IMG/VR virus record: IMGVR_UViG_3300042691_025071
Span: 124,001 to 188,000 of that record
Strand: one strand, 5' to 3'
DNA from: a virus
DNA: 64,000 bases
Shown here: positions 41,510 to 49,371 of the stretch, piece after piece
How the letters are laid out: every line of letters starts with the position of its first letter
Numbering within the stretch: the first letter of the stretch is position 1
Translations under genes and position numbers: made by a program
The notes under the pieces: generated by a model
What the model was told of the DNA's origin: nothing
Databases searched by the model: none
Seen by the model: only the letters and a program-made list of their open reading frames with translations

Positions 41510-41773
41510 TTAAAATTCTAATTTTGTACCTGAATGTAAATCTGTAATTCTCTGTTCCACTTCACGAACTTCATCACTTGTTAAACCTTCGGCGTAAAAT
41601 CTACCATAACCGAATTTCGCTTTAATCTGTGTAAATCTAAAACCGGGTTTCTTAACAAAGTCCTCAAACTTTTTATCTAACCATTCTACAAATTCTCCAG
41701 CACCTATGGCTAAACCATAGTGTCCTTCCTCCAAGTAATCTTTGTACTTCTCGTTGAATTGTTGTGTTGTCAT
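41510..41773 (-). CDS. Hypothetical protein (87 aa)
   Basis: Start at the ATG of MTTQQFNEKYKDYLEEGHYG, a short way after a TATCTTTA box. Contains GEFVEWLDKKFEDFVKKPGF and KAKFGYGRFYAEGL, a layout I have seen in phage hypotheticals. Function unknown. Confidence 0.68.
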   Translation of the reverse strand: MTTQQFNEKYKDYLEEGHYGLAIGAGEFVEWLDKKFEDFVKKPGFRFTQIKAKFGYGRFYAEGLTSDEVREVEQRITDLHSGTKLEF

Positions 41774-41810
41774 ACAATTTTTTTTATTTGTAAAGATAAT
41801 ATAATAATCG

Positions 41811-42008
41811 TTAATCAAAAGTTAAAAGGTTAACTGGAATTAAATCAAATTCTTCTTTTGTTTCGGGTTCTGCATCCCTATCGTAGTTATGGTTCTTCAA
41901 CCACTTCTTAAAATCTTTTTCATCTTTTAATACCACCTCTATTTTCTTCTGGTCTCCGTTACCATATCGGTCATTGTACATTACAATAAAAACTTGTTGT
42001 GATTTCAT
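41811..42008 (-). CDS. Hypothetical protein (65 aa)
   Basis: MKSQQVFIVMYNDRYGNGDQ..., then KEFKKWLKNHNYDR-like helix region and an acidic end. Unrecognised. Confidence 0.65.
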   Translation of the reverse strand: MKSQQVFIVMYNDRYGNGDQKKIEVVLKDEKDFKKWLKNHNYDRDAEPETKEEFDLIPVNLLTFD

Positions 42009-42009
42009 T

Positions 42010-42168
42010 TTATTTTATTAATGATTGAATAAATTGTCCGATAATGTTGAGTTTAATTCTCATTTCGATTGATTTTTCTTCTTCGCCATTGTTTTCAAGT
42101 TCATCGGCGATGTCATATAAACTTATCAATTCAGTGAAAACTTTGTCTGTTTGTTCTCTTGTTGGCAT
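42010..42168 (-). CDS. Hypothetical small protein (52 aa)
   Basis: MPTREQTDKVFTELISLYDI..., an acidic two-helix peptide filling the gap between two genes exactly (1-6 nt spacing). Function unknown. Confidence 0.65.
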   Translation of the reverse strand: MPTREQTDKVFTELISLYDIADELENNGEEEKSIEMRIKLNIIGQFIQSLIK

Positions 42169-42174
42169 ATTATT

Positions 42175-42405
42175 TTATGGGTTATAGTTTGTGTTGTATT
42201 GTTTATTATATCTCTCCACAAGTCCTTTCCAATAACCACTTTCGGAGGCGTATCTTTGAGCGACTTCAAGTTCGGGAAAAACAGACATTAACTTCTTTCT
42301 GTTCTCCGTATCTCCTTTGAAAAAGGTTTCGTAAAGTGATTGTTTGAACGAACCGGCTAAACCGATTTTATAGTCCATAAATTTTTCTTCGTGTAAAGTT
42401 ACCAT
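42175..42405 (-). CDS. Hypothetical protein (76 aa)
   Basis: MVTLHEEKFMDYKIGLAGSF... with YFGK-free helices and SESGYWKGLVERYNKQYN-type end. First gene of an eight-gene unit. Unrecognised. Confidence 0.66.
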   Translation of the reverse strand: MVTLHEEKFMDYKIGLAGSFKQSLYETFFKGDTENRKKLMSVFPELEVAQRYASESGYWKGLVERYNKQYNTNYNP

Positions 42406-42419
42406 AATTTTAATTTTTA

Positions 42420-42452
42420 CAAATATACAACTTAAAACATTATACCTCCAAA
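42420..42452 (-). promoter_or_regulatory. Bacteroidota-type promoter
   Basis: TATATTTG with TTTGGAG upstream; drives the eight-gene unit starting at 42405. Confidence 0.8.
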
Positions 42453-42461
42453 TAATTTATG

Positions 42462-42872
42462 TTAAACATTTGTTAAAGTCTCTCTATCACTCCAAGTATA
42501 TCCAACTCCCTTAATTGTTCTAATTGGAATTGTTGGAAATTTATTTCTAATTCTCCTGATGTGAACATCAATAGTTCTGTTTATTACAATCACATCATCT
42601 TCCCAAATTTTATTTAGTATCTTATCTCTATTCAATACCTTGTTTTTATTTTCCATAAGGTAATGAATAATCAAAAATTCTTTTTTTGGTAGGTTGTGTT
42701 TTTTATCGTCAATAGTTATTTGTCTGGTTTCCATATCGGCAACAAACCCACAACTTTCAACTCTATGAGTTTCTTCTTTTTTATTATACTTCTCAATGAC
42801 TTCAATAATTTCTTCTATTGAGTAGGTTTCTTTTCCTCTCCACTTCAATTCCGATTTAATCATTTCAATCAT
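42462..42872 (-). CDS. OmpR/PhoB-type winged-helix protein without receiver domain
   Basis: The ATG at 42872 is fixed by a promoter just upstream. The 136 residues have a short N-terminal helical part, then a full Trans_reg_C domain: PKKEFLIIHYLMENKNKVL, then RDKILNKIW, RTIDVHIRRIRNKF (recognition helix) and IRTIKGVGYTW (wing). No phosphoacceptor receiver is present. It is a likely transcription regulator of phage or host genes and the only clear helix-turn-helix regulator in the cassette array. Confidence 0.9.
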   Translation of the reverse strand: MIEMIKSELKWRGKETYSIEEIIEVIEKYNKKEETHRVESCGFVADMETRQITIDDKKHNLPKKEFLIIHYLMENKNKVLNRDKILNKIWEDDVIVINRTIDVHIRRIRNKFPTIPIRTIKGVGYTWSDRETLTNV

Positions 42873-42884
42873 AATGTTTTTTTT

Positions 42885-42917
42885 CAAATATACAATATAA
42901 TACTTTCTATTTCCAAA
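42885..42917 (-). promoter_or_regulatory. Bacteroidota-type promoter
   Basis: TATATTTG with TTTGGAA upstream; drives the winged-helix gene. Confidence 0.8.
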
Positions 42918-42954
42918 TTTATTTTCATAATGTTTTGTTAAAGAGTTTGATCCT

Positions 42955-42968
42955 GCCACAGAAAATTT
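42955..42968. repeat. Intergenic inverted repeat, copy 4 (right arm only)
   Basis: GCCACAGAAAATTT preceded by TGATCCT; the left arm is missing although a terminator and a promoter flank it as usual. Confidence 0.75.
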
Positions 42969-43007
42969 CCCCGTCGTCTTCAGGACCGCAGATTCTGAGT
43001 TCGTAAC

Positions 43008-43034
43008 AAAAAAAACCACCCCTTTCGGAGTGGT
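43008..43034 (-). terminator. Intrinsic terminator
   Basis: ACCACcCC/GGaGTGGT stem around TTTC, with a T-run on the minus strand. Nearly identical to the one at 58195-58220. Confidence 0.85.
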
Positions 43035-43058
43035 CTTTGTTCACACTTACTATCTAAC

Positions 43059-43802
43059 TCAAAACCTTAAATTCACTTTATCCTTTCTCATGTAGTTGTA
43101 GATACCCTCAATCATTTCCACATATTGTTCCACCGTTCCACACGGAACTAACTTCATTGGTCTCAACTTTACTTTGTGTAAAAACTCTTCAAAAACAAAG
43201 TCTTTCTTATTTGACATAATCTTCACCATCGCCCTCACAAAGATTGACTTGTTGTAATACTTCTCAAAGTAAGGTTTGAGTTCAAGAATGTTGTTAGCCC
43301 ACTCACGAGCTTTCTTCTCGTTCTTTACAACATATTCACCACTTTCAAAAGTATCTCTCTTCACACTTGACATTGAGTTGTTGAGAAACATCGCGACTTC
43401 GGTGTACTTATACATTGGATAGTCGGTAATGAAATTATTGAATACAACATAATTCTTATTACCCTTCACAACGAACTTGTGTAAGTGGTCAAACGGAGAC
43501 CAATTCTTTTGTAGTGTATTCATTTCCGTCATTTCATCACTTCCTGCTCCTTTCACTACTTTGTAACGAATCGGACAACCAACACTCATCGCTGCGGTCA
43601 CACGATTTTGTCCATCAATAATATCACCACTTCCATTAATAGTGACAACTGATGTTGGTAACCAACCACGTTCAGACATTCTCTTCGCTAACTTCTTAAC
43701 ATGGTTTGGAATGATTGGACGATTGTCCTCTCTGAATTTGAAAATTGAATAATCTTTTGTCTCAAAGATTTCTCCTACTTTTTTTCCATGAAACTTATTC
43801 AT
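43059..43802 (-). CDS. ParB/Srx-fold N-terminal domain protein
   Basis: The 247 residues carry a ParB-like nucleotide-binding core near the N-terminus: FREDNRPIIPNHVKKLAKRM, WLPTSVVTINGSGDIIDGQN and RVTAAMSVG. The C-terminal part is helical. Such phage proteins may bind DNA or act as CTP/ATP-dependent enzymes; the usual ParB helix-turn-helix is not obvious. Single-gene unit with own promoter and terminator. Confidence 0.82.
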   Translation of the reverse strand: MNKFHGKKVGEIFETKDYSIFKFREDNRPIIPNHVKKLAKRMSERGWLPTSVVTINGSGDIIDGQNRVTAAMSVGCPIRYKVVKGAGSDEMTEMNTLQKNWSPFDHLHKFVVKGNKNYVVFNNFITDYPMYKYTEVAMFLNNSMSSVKRDTFESGEYVVKNEKKAREWANNILELKPYFEKYYNKSIFVRAMVKIMSNKKDFVFEEFLHKVKLRPMKLVPCGTVEQYVEMIEGIYNYMRKDKVNLRF

Positions 43803-43852
43803 AAGATAATTTGTTCAGAACTCCTGTCCCCGAGTTAGATTAGTAATGAGTA

Positions 43853-43885
43853 ACAAAGATATAACTATTATATTAGTTTTCCAAA
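43853..43885 (-). promoter_or_regulatory. Bacteroidota-type promoter
   Basis: TATCTTTG with TTTGGAA upstream; drives the ParB-like gene. Confidence 0.8.
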
Positions 43886-43905
43886 TTTATTTTCTTAAAG
43901 TTTTG

Positions 43906-44454
43906 TTAACATGCTGCAATTCCGAAGAAAACATACTTACCCTCTTTTTCTTTTCCATCGGTTTTATATTCGATCTCCGCAACCCTTGTGTTACCATTAA
44001 CAAGTTTCTTCCTCATTTCTATTGATACTCTTCCTTTACTCTTCTCAACCAAATCACGACCATGTTTAACCGCATCGTTCTTACTATTGAATGACTTAAC
44101 ACTATCTCCACGAACAATCACATCATAAACCAACTCCCATTTCTTCGTTCCCTTACTTACAATGTTTGTAACCTTAGATTTTATCTTAGATTTATTTTGT
44201 GTCGGTTCTTCAATACATACTCCCCAAGCCGAACCCCACTTCTGACAACTATCAATATGTTTGTTAATAAATTCATCAATAGAAAGTTTTGATGACTTAA
44301 ACATTGAGGTCTTATCAATAACCCCACGAGTTGTGGATATTGTTCCGTTGTAACCATCGTTTCCATATTCGTCTCTCGCATATTCAACTGCGGTGTCATA
44401 CGCTTCGGACATTGACCAACCTCTTTTTGTTGTTCTGAAATCTGTTGCTCCCAT
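43906..44454 (-). CDS. MGATDF-family conserved phage protein
   Basis: MGATDFRTTKRGWSMSEAYD followed by YARDEYGNDGYNGTISTTRG is the hallmark of a common phage family of unknown function. 182 residues; C-terminus is basic and beta-rich. Confidence 0.82.
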   Translation of the reverse strand: MGATDFRTTKRGWSMSEAYDTAVEYARDEYGNDGYNGTISTTRGVIDKTSMFKSSKLSIDEFINKHIDSCQKWGSAWGVCIEEPTQNKSKIKSKVTNIVSKGTKKWELVYDVIVRGDSVKSFNSKNDAVKHGRDLVEKSKGRVSIEMRKKLVNGNTRVAEIEYKTDGKEKEGKYVFFGIAAC

Positions 44455-44456
44455 TG

Positions 44457-44588
44457 TTATTGTTTTAATTGATTAACATTATTGATTACTATATTACAAA
44501 CGATGTCTAAATCTTCTTGTGAGATTAATTCCTCCAAGTGTGAGATTAAATCTTCTTGTAGTTGTTCTTTTAATTCTTGTAGTGTCAT
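44457..44588 (-). CDS. Small acidic helical peptide (43 aa)
   Basis: MTLQELKEQLQEDLISHLEE..., one or two amphipathic helices. It lies between the promoter and the MGATDF gene with 2-nt spacing. Possibly a leader-like or partner peptide; unknown. Confidence 0.62.
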   Translation of the reverse strand: MTLQELKEQLQEDLISHLEELISQEDLDIVCNIVINNVNQLKQ

Positions 44589-44600
44589 ACGATTTTTTTA

Positions 44601-44633
44601 CAAATATACAATGTAATACTTTCTATTTCCAAA
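44601..44633 (-). promoter_or_regulatory. Bacteroidota-type promoter
   Basis: TATATTTG with TTTGGAA upstream; drives the two genes starting at 44588. Confidence 0.8.
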
Positions 44634-44649
44634 TAATTTTTGTTAAAAT

Positions 44650-44862
44650 TTAGTTAATGATCCTTTCAATAACTTCCAATTCTTCCTTTGTTAATTCATC
44701 ACTTGTTTCAGTTTCCATATAGTATTTACGGAAAGGAACATCGGAAAGTAATTTAACAATATTGTTTTCAAGGTCTATCGGTTTAACACCATCAACCCTG
44801 ATACTTTCACTCATAGTTCGTGAACTATCTCTATCAATGATATGAATTGTTATTGTTCTCAT
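44650..44862 (-). CDS. Hypothetical protein (70 aa)
   Basis: MRTITIHIIDRDSSRTMSES..., small acidic beta-alpha protein. Overlaps the upstream stop by 4 nt. Unrecognised. Confidence 0.66.
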   Translation of the reverse strand: MRTITIHIIDRDSSRTMSESIRVDGVKPIDLENNIVKLLSDVPFRKYYMETETSDELTKEELEVIERIIN

Positions 44863-45185
44863 TTTCCTTGTTGTATTGTTTCGGGTAAATAATTTATTAA
44901 GTTGATAACTGGAACCGTTCTTAATAGTTCGTCAATTGCGGTAAAATCCTCACTTACATTGATGTCGTGTTTAATTTGTTCAATGACTTCATCAATCAAT
45001 TTATCAAAATCACAAATTTCATTTGATAATTTAATAAGGTCTTCATCAGTTTCAATATGGACACCACCATCATCATCCATTTCTGGAATATGCCACTTAA
45101 ACCCTTTGATATTTGAAGGAACAACATCAACCTTGTGTTGTATTTTTATTAGGACAATAGCCCCTGTTAAATTTGTTACTCTCAT
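44859..45185 (-). CDS. Hypothetical protein (108 aa)
   Basis: MRVTNLTGAIVLIKIQHKVD..., acidic, ending LINYLPETIQQGK. Unrecognised member of a three-gene unit. Confidence 0.66.
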   Translation of the reverse strand: MRVTNLTGAIVLIKIQHKVDVVPSNIKGFKWHIPEMDDDGGVHIETDEDLIKLSNEICDFDKLIDEVIEQIKHDINVSEDFTAIDELLRTVPVINLINYLPETIQQGK

Positions 45186-45199
45186 TTGAAATAGTTTTA

Positions 45200-45421
45200 T
45201 TAACGATATAAAGTTACGAATTTTCCAAAATGTTTGTCAAAAACTTTTATCAAGTTTTCATAATCACCTTTCATCATTTCGGATTGTATTTTACTTTTAT
45301 CCAAACCTAATTGTTTTGATAAGTTACCCGCGATACCGATAAGAACGAAGGCGTTACCATCTGGACCAGTTAAGTCAATTTCAAGTTTTGATTTCTTTGA
45401 GTTTTTACTTTTGATAGCCAT
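45200..45421 (-). CDS. Conserved small phage protein (73 aa)
   Basis: The ATG at 45421 (MAIKSKNSKKSKLEIDLTGP) is chosen because the longer frame starts inside the promoter. DGNAFVLIGIAGNLSKQLG then a DYENLIKVFDKHFG-type helix: a layout common in phage small proteins. Function unknown. Confidence 0.75.
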   Translation of the reverse strand: MAIKSKNSKKSKLEIDLTGPDGNAFVLIGIAGNLSKQLGLDKSKIQSEMMKGDYENLIKVFDKHFGKFVTLYR

Positions 45422-45442
45422 TGTGATTTGTTTTTGTTTAGA

Positions 45443-45475
45443 CAAATATACAACTATTATAGTTCTATTTCCAAA
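45443..45475 (-). promoter_or_regulatory. Bacteroidota-type promoter
   Basis: TATATTTG with TTTGGAA upstream; drives the three-gene unit starting at 45421. It shares a 40-nt near-identical block with the promoters at 46762 and 48228. Confidence 0.82.
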
Positions 45476-45536
45476 TAATTTGTGCTAATCTTTTGTTAAA
45501 GGATTTCTGAAGAAAAAGATGTCCGGGATCAGGAAA

Positions 45537-45575
45537 ATATTCTGTGGCAAGTGTGTCGATCCTGCCACAGAAAAT
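45537..45575. repeat. Intergenic inverted repeat, copy 5
   Basis: Arms TTCTGTGGCA and TGCCACAGAA; CGATC in the loop next to the right arm. Confidence 0.88.
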
Positions 45576-45614
45576 CCGAGCTGCGTTTGCGCTGCGATCA
45601 GCTGGTGAAAAGCA

Positions 45615-45640
45615 ACAAAAAACCCAGATTTCTCTGGGTT
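45615..45640 (-). terminator. Intrinsic terminator
   Basis: AACCCAGA/TCTGGGTT stem, T-run on the minus strand; it overlaps the stop of the 33-aa gene. Confidence 0.85.
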
Positions 45641-45740
45641 ACTTTTTCTTTTTAACTTTTGTCGGTTTAATCTTTATACACTTAACGGCTCCTTTAACTT
45701 TAACCTTTCGTGTATGACCTCGCCTGTTGTGTGTACTCAT
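45639..45740 (-). CDS. Very basic peptide (33 aa)
   Basis: MSTHNRRGHTRKVKVKGAVK then KCIKIKPTKVKKKK: two-thirds Lys, Arg and Val. It overlaps the upstream gene by 41 nt and ends in the terminator. Could bind nucleic acid, or be host-directed. Coding status is supported by its composition and position but not proven. Confidence 0.5.
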   Translation of the reverse strand: MSTHNRRGHTRKVKVKGAVKCIKIKPTKVKKKK

Positions 45741-45900
45741 AATTTAATAGTTCTAACTTGTATAAAATTTCATTCATCGTTTTATTAATCTTAACTGCCG
45801 CTTCGTGTCTACTACCTTTACCAAAACATTCCGATAGTTCCGATAGTACACTATATTGTGCCTTCAACTGAATTTCTTTTACTTGTTGTTCTGGTGTCAT
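45700..45900 (-). CDS. Hypothetical protein (66 aa)
   Basis: Helical protein (MTPEQQVKEIQLKAQYSVLS) with FGKGSRHEAAVKINKTMNEI. Starts 5 nt after the SprT-like gene. Function unknown. Confidence 0.68.
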   Translation of the reverse strand: MTPEQQVKEIQLKAQYSVLSELSECFGKGSRHEAAVKINKTMNEILYKLELLNYEYTQQARSYTKG

Positions 45901-45905
45901 ACGAA

Positions 45906-46367
45906 TTAATATCTTGTTTGAAATTCTAATAAAACTCTATTGTTCCAATCCTTACCACTTTGACATAAACACGACCTACGAACATGCTTTAGTTTTAATC
46001 TTGCCTTTTCGTGTTTTCTACCACAAGCACCACATACCGCGTAATACTTCATTTCGGGTGTGTTTGTGTCGTCACTATCATAACATCTTTCGGGTTTTGC
46101 ACCAATCTGAACACAAATATCTTTCCACTTTTGCCCGTGTCCTACACCAGGTCCCGCAAGTGCGTGTGCAATTTCGTGCAGTATTGTGTCCTTAACTTGT
46201 TCCACATTATTTACCTCAACCAATTTCCTTGACAACCCAATATACTTTCTACCTTGACTACAACAACCGAACCTCCTCAATGAATTATCCCACTTAAAAC
46301 TCCAACCACGTAAATTGTGTTTGTGCATCAAAGATAGTGTGAGTTTCTCAGCTTTGTCTAAATTCAT
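45906..46367 (-). CDS. SprT-like zinc metallopeptidase
   Basis: The 153 residues have a SprT domain: LRGWSFKWDNSLRRFGCC, DTILHEIAHALAGPGVGHG (HExxH plus third His) and a C-terminal zinc ribbon (CGACGRKHEKARLK with a later SCLC). SprT/Spartan proteases cut DNA-protein crosslinks; phage versions may clear proteins from DNA. Coupled to neighbours on both sides. Confidence 0.93.
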   Translation of the reverse strand: MNLDKAEKLTLSLMHKHNLRGWSFKWDNSLRRFGCCSQGRKYIGLSRKLVEVNNVEQVKDTILHEIAHALAGPGVGHGQKWKDICVQIGAKPERCYDSDDTNTPEMKYYAVCGACGRKHEKARLKLKHVRRSCLCQSGKDWNNRVLLEFQTRY

Positions 46368-46558
46368 AGTTTAACAATTTTAATGTAGTTGTGTAATTCG
46401 TTCAAAGGTATTCTACCATAGTTTACCGAACTATAATATCCTTGTCTTTCGTAATTCTTCTTCCACTTCTCAAAAGCTTTTTTTGCTTCTTTCTTATTAC
46501 TATAAGTGTCGGAAAAATGAATTGAAAAACCATCGGGGGAAATTACATCAAACTTCAT
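46364..46558 (-). CDS. Hypothetical protein (64 aa)
   Basis: MKFDVISPDGFSIHFSDTYS... with KKEAKKAFEKWKKNYE. A small beta-alpha fold common in phages. Overlaps the SprT start by 4 nt. Confidence 0.68.
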   Translation of the reverse strand: MKFDVISPDGFSIHFSDTYSNKKEAKKAFEKWKKNYERQGYYSSVNYGRIPLNELHNYIKIVKL

Positions 46559-46559
46559 A

Positions 46560-46745
46560 TTATTTCTTTTTAATTGTTAATGTATCGGTTTCAACTTTTC
46601 TTGTGTAAGTGTCGGTTATTTTATACCGAACACCACCTCTCTTAAAGGTATAACTTTTTTCCGAATTGTAACTTGTTGTTTGATATTGTGTTGAACAACT
46701 TGTCAATAAGACAACAACTGATAATAGTGTGATTACTTTTTTCAT
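46560..46745 (-). CDS. Small lipoprotein (61 aa)
   Basis: Signal peptide with lipobox LTSC (MKKVITLLSVVVLLTSCSTQ), mature part Thr/Tyr/Lys-rich. First gene of the unit that includes the SprT-like gene. Candidate surface or exclusion factor by analogy only. Confidence 0.78.
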   Translation of the reverse strand: MKKVITLLSVVVLLTSCSTQYQTTSYNSEKSYTFKRGGVRYKITDTYTRKVETDTLTIKKK

Positions 46746-46761
46746 AATGTTTTAATTTATA

Positions 46762-46794
46762 CAAATATACAACTATTATAGTTCTATTTCCAAA
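46762..46794 (-). promoter_or_regulatory. Bacteroidota-type promoter
   Basis: TATATTTG with TTTGGAA upstream; drives the five-gene unit starting at 46745. Confidence 0.82.
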
Positions 46795-46865
46795 TAATTT
46801 GTGCTAATCTTTTGTTAATGTGTTTTATGATCTGGGCTACGAACTTTTTAGCCCGGCGTCATCTG

Positions 46866-46915
46866 AAATTTCTGTGGCGAGTCGTTTCCCCTGTAATTTT
46901 CTTGCCACAGAAAAT
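46866..46915. repeat. Intergenic inverted repeat, copy 6
   Basis: Arms TTTCTGTGGC and GCCACAGAAA, loop 25 nt. Confidence 0.88.
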
Positions 46916-46955
46916 CCCACCTGTTGCGCTGTTGCGATCGGCTGGTGAAAAGCAA

Positions 46956-46983
46956 CAAAAAACCCCAGCTTTTTGCTGGGGTT
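46956..46983 (-). terminator. Intrinsic terminator
   Basis: AACCCCAGC/GCTGGGGTT stem, T-run on the minus strand. Confidence 0.9.
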
Positions 46984-47004
46984 ATACACGATTCACTTAT
47001 AGGG

Positions 47005-47838
47005 TTATACCAATTCAACCAAGTCGTTAAAGATTTTCCTTTCACGATTTCCGTACACACCAAACATTTTCTTTTCGGTATTGTCTTCCTTACTCATTGA
47101 GTGAGTTGTGTATTTAGTTACTCCACTAAACAACCCCCAAAGATTATCTCCCTTCTCCTTCATTTCTCCGTTCAAATCAACATAGAAACGAGATATTTTA
47201 TTTTGAGTTACGGTTGATATCGCCTCAATATCTTTGAGATTAACACTTTTATCAATGTTGAATAATGTCCGTAATACATCATCAACATTTTTTGTTCCGA
47301 CACGAGTTTCCGACAACTTCACAATGTTATCAAACATTTTCTTTTCTTCCTCAACTACACCCATTAAACTTCTACAAATGTCGTCAATACGAACAACCAT
47401 ATTTTTTGTATGACGAACCTTTGTGTTAAGACCACGAAACGCGGCGAAGAACGAGTTGGTACAACTGATAGTAACATTACTGGGTCCGAATGCGAGTGAT
47501 GTTGAACCATCAAAGGAATTGATACCTGTCAAATATCCTTCAACCCTATCATTACCGAGTTTAAGGTCGTTTGACTTCAACTGAATAAACACCTTCTCTC
47601 CGTCCCCGAATAACCCCGATTTTTTAATTTCCATACCGGTTTGGTTTGATACCCTTTCAAGTAGTTCAACCAATTCGTGATTTTGATACGGTTGATAACC
47701 ATCAGCCATAATTGACAAAGGAACATTCGTATCGTTACGAACTATCGCAAGTTGTCCAGGAATTACGATACCACTTTCGGTTTGAACAGGCTCCTGACGA
47801 ACTGTCCAATTAAGATTGTCGGTTGACGCGAATTTCAT
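47005..47838 (-). CDS. DUF932 phage/plasmid-like protein
   Basis: The 277 residues match the DUF932 (TIGR03299) family: SIMADGYQPYQNHELVELLE, GDGEKVFIQLKSND, VEGYLTGINSFDGSTSLAFG and VTISCTNSF, then RHTKNM and the C-terminal WGLFSGVTKYTTHSM. This is a very common mobile-element protein of unknown molecular function. Single-gene unit. Confidence 0.93.
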   Translation of the reverse strand: MKFASTDNLNWTVRQEPVQTESGIVIPGQLAIVRNDTNVPLSIMADGYQPYQNHELVELLERVSNQTGMEIKKSGLFGDGEKVFIQLKSNDLKLGNDRVEGYLTGINSFDGSTSLAFGPSNVTISCTNSFFAAFRGLNTKVRHTKNMVVRIDDICRSLMGVVEEEKKMFDNIVKLSETRVGTKNVDDVLRTLFNIDKSVNLKDIEAISTVTQNKISRFYVDLNGEMKEKGDNLWGLFSGVTKYTTHSMSKEDNTEKKMFGVYGNRERKIFNDLVELV

Positions 47839-47864
47839 AATTATAAATTTTAATGATTAAAGAA

Positions 47865-47896
47865 CAAAGATAAAACTATTTTAATTAAAAACCAAA
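47865..47896 (-). promoter_or_regulatory. Bacteroidota-type promoter
   Basis: TATCTTTG with TTTGG upstream; drives the DUF932 gene. A CCCCTATT/AATAGGGG hairpin at 47908-47933 overlaps the stop of the preceding gene. Confidence 0.75.
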
Positions 47897-47913
47897 TTTA
47901 TTTTTATCCCCTA

Positions 47914-48204
47914 TTAATTAAAATCAATAGGGGTTGTGGTAATTGTGTGGTCATCAAATTCATCCCAATCGGGTTCGTTGAATGTTCTAAATTCAATAGT
48001 CATTACATCATCAATGATAGTAATAGTTCCCGATGTTCTGTGTTCTGATAAGAAAAACCCTTCAACATTATCCTCCAACTTCTTAATGTAGTTGGTAATA
48101 TCTTCAAAATCATAATCGTAGGTTTTATCTTCATCGTTAAGGAATAGTGTATAATCTTCACACTCCCCTGAATAGTCCATTGAAAATTCTAAATAAAGGT
48201 TCAT
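47914..48204 (-). CDS. Hypothetical acidic protein (96 aa)
   Basis: Start at MNLYLEFSMDYSGECEDYTL; the longer frame begins in the promoter. Immunity-protein-like acidic composition (many Asp/Glu/Tyr) but no family recognised. Ends in a hairpin before the next promoter. Confidence 0.7.
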   Translation of the reverse strand: MNLYLEFSMDYSGECEDYTLFLNDEDKTYDYDFEDITNYIKKLEDNVEGFFLSEHRTSGTITIIDDVMTIEFRTFNEPDWDEFDDHTITTTPIDFN

Positions 48205-48227
48205 AATATTTGTTTTTAATTGTTTCA

Positions 48228-48260
48228 CAAATATACAACTATTATAGTTTTATTTCCAAA
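48228..48260 (-). promoter_or_regulatory. Bacteroidota-type promoter
   Basis: TATATTTG with TTTGGAA upstream; drives the gene starting at 48204. Confidence 0.82.
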
Positions 48261-48320
48261 TAATTTACGTTAATCTTTTGTTAAAGGATCGGATCACGAC
48301 CCCAGCCCAAATACTGTAAA

Positions 48321-48369
48321 ATATTATGTGGCAAGTCACTTTGTGTCATACGATTTTGCCACAGAAAAT
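48321..48369. repeat. Intergenic inverted repeat, copy 7
   Basis: Arms ATTATGTGGCAA and TTGCCACAGAAAAT with one mismatch; the loop contains GTCATACGA. Confidence 0.85.
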
Positions 48370-48411
48370 CACGAGCTGTTGCGCGCTGCGATCGAGCTAT
48401 GATGACAGCAA

Positions 48412-48438
48412 CAAAAAAGGGTATCATTTCTGATACCC
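48412..48438 (-). terminator. Intrinsic terminator
   Basis: GGGTATCA/TGATACCC stem, T-run on the minus strand. Confidence 0.9.
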
Positions 48439-48459
48439 CTTAAATGTAATACGATAATG

Positions 48460-49152
48460 TTAAGATACTCTACGAACTATAACCAACATCATTGGTGATC
48501 TTTTTTTATCATCCCCATCATCCCTATACGAATACCTTTCAACAATTTGATAATTCATACCACACACACGATTGAGAAAAGTCATAACGGCTGGTTCTGT
48601 TCTGTTCTCACCCTCTTTCTTATCAAAATTCGGGTTAAGTCGTTCCATTTCTTCAATGAATTTCATATTAGTATCTCCCGAAATTCTTTTATTGAATGTC
48701 ATAGATATTGTTCCACCGACACACACAATATTATTTTTAATTGCGTGTTCAATTTCTTTATGGTATGTTCCGATTTGACCACAATAGTCAAGTATTAAAT
48801 CAGTATAATCATTCTCCCGACTTCTGTAAATTTCATCACCGATTGAACCAGAAAGGATTGAATGTGGGATTCTAGTTTTACTAGTAACGATATTCATTAA
48901 CAATTTTTTATACACTTGTTCATTGTTTTCACATAAAACAAATTTAATCAGTTTAGATACATTCGTAAAAAGTTGTTTTTCAATAATACAATTATCAGCC
49001 GGTAAAGATAGTATTCTTCTATTTTTTAAGTTACTCTCCTTAATTGTATTAACTATCTTCATTCTAGCCCTATTCTTATACATTCCATCGTGGTTTGAAT
49101 AAGTTGATTTTCTTTTACTTTTTGTCTGGATTTTAATTGTTTTTGTTTTCAT
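48460..49152 (-). CDS. Putative methyltransferase-like (Rossmann) protein
   Basis: A 230-residue protein with a basic N-terminus, then RRILSLPADNCIIEKQLF, KFVLCENNEQVYKKLL, TDLILDYCGQIGTYHKEIEH and VGGTISMTFNKR. This order resembles the SAM-binding, acidic-strand and post-catalytic strands of class I methyltransferases. A canonical GxGxG and a catalytic motif are not evident. Alternatives are possible. Confidence 0.5.
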   Translation of the reverse strand: MKTKTIKIQTKSKRKSTYSNHDGMYKNRARMKIVNTIKESNLKNRRILSLPADNCIIEKQLFTNVSKLIKFVLCENNEQVYKKLLMNIVTSKTRIPHSILSGSIGDEIYRSRENDYTDLILDYCGQIGTYHKEIEHAIKNNIVCVGGTISMTFNKRISGDTNMKFIEEMERLNPNFDKKEGENRTEPAVMTFLNRVCGMNYQIVERYSYRDDGDDKKRSPMMLVIVRRVS

Positions 49153-49186
49153 TTTTTTTGAGTTTAATAGTTAGTGAGATAGTACA

Positions 49187-49219
49187 CAAATATAAATCTA
49201 TTTTGTTTATATTTCCAAA
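49187..49219 (-). promoter_or_regulatory. Bacteroidota-type promoter
   Basis: TATATTTG with TTTGGAA upstream; drives the gene starting at 49152. Confidence 0.8.
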
Positions 49220-49282
49220 TAATTTATGTTAAAGTTTTCTTAATGAATTTACTGAAGGAGGAGGTGATCCGGATCAGGAAAA

Positions 49283-49322
49283 TATTTTGTGGCAACAATA
49301 GTACGGATTTGCCACAGAAAAT
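49283..49322. repeat. Intergenic inverted repeat, copy 8
   Basis: Arms TTTTGTGGC and GCCACAGAA (one wobble); a perfect TGATCCGGATCA palindrome lies just outside the left arm. Confidence 0.83.
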
Positions 49323-49371
49323 CAACCTGATCGCACTGGACCAGACTGTAATCTATTTACAGTCATAAAAC

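Noticed and set aside
45422-45445. Upstream starts inside promoters for several array genes (45445, 48228, 43019, 37882, 58076, 61200)
   Set aside because: The -7 box lies within these extensions, so the first ATG downstream of the promoter is used instead.
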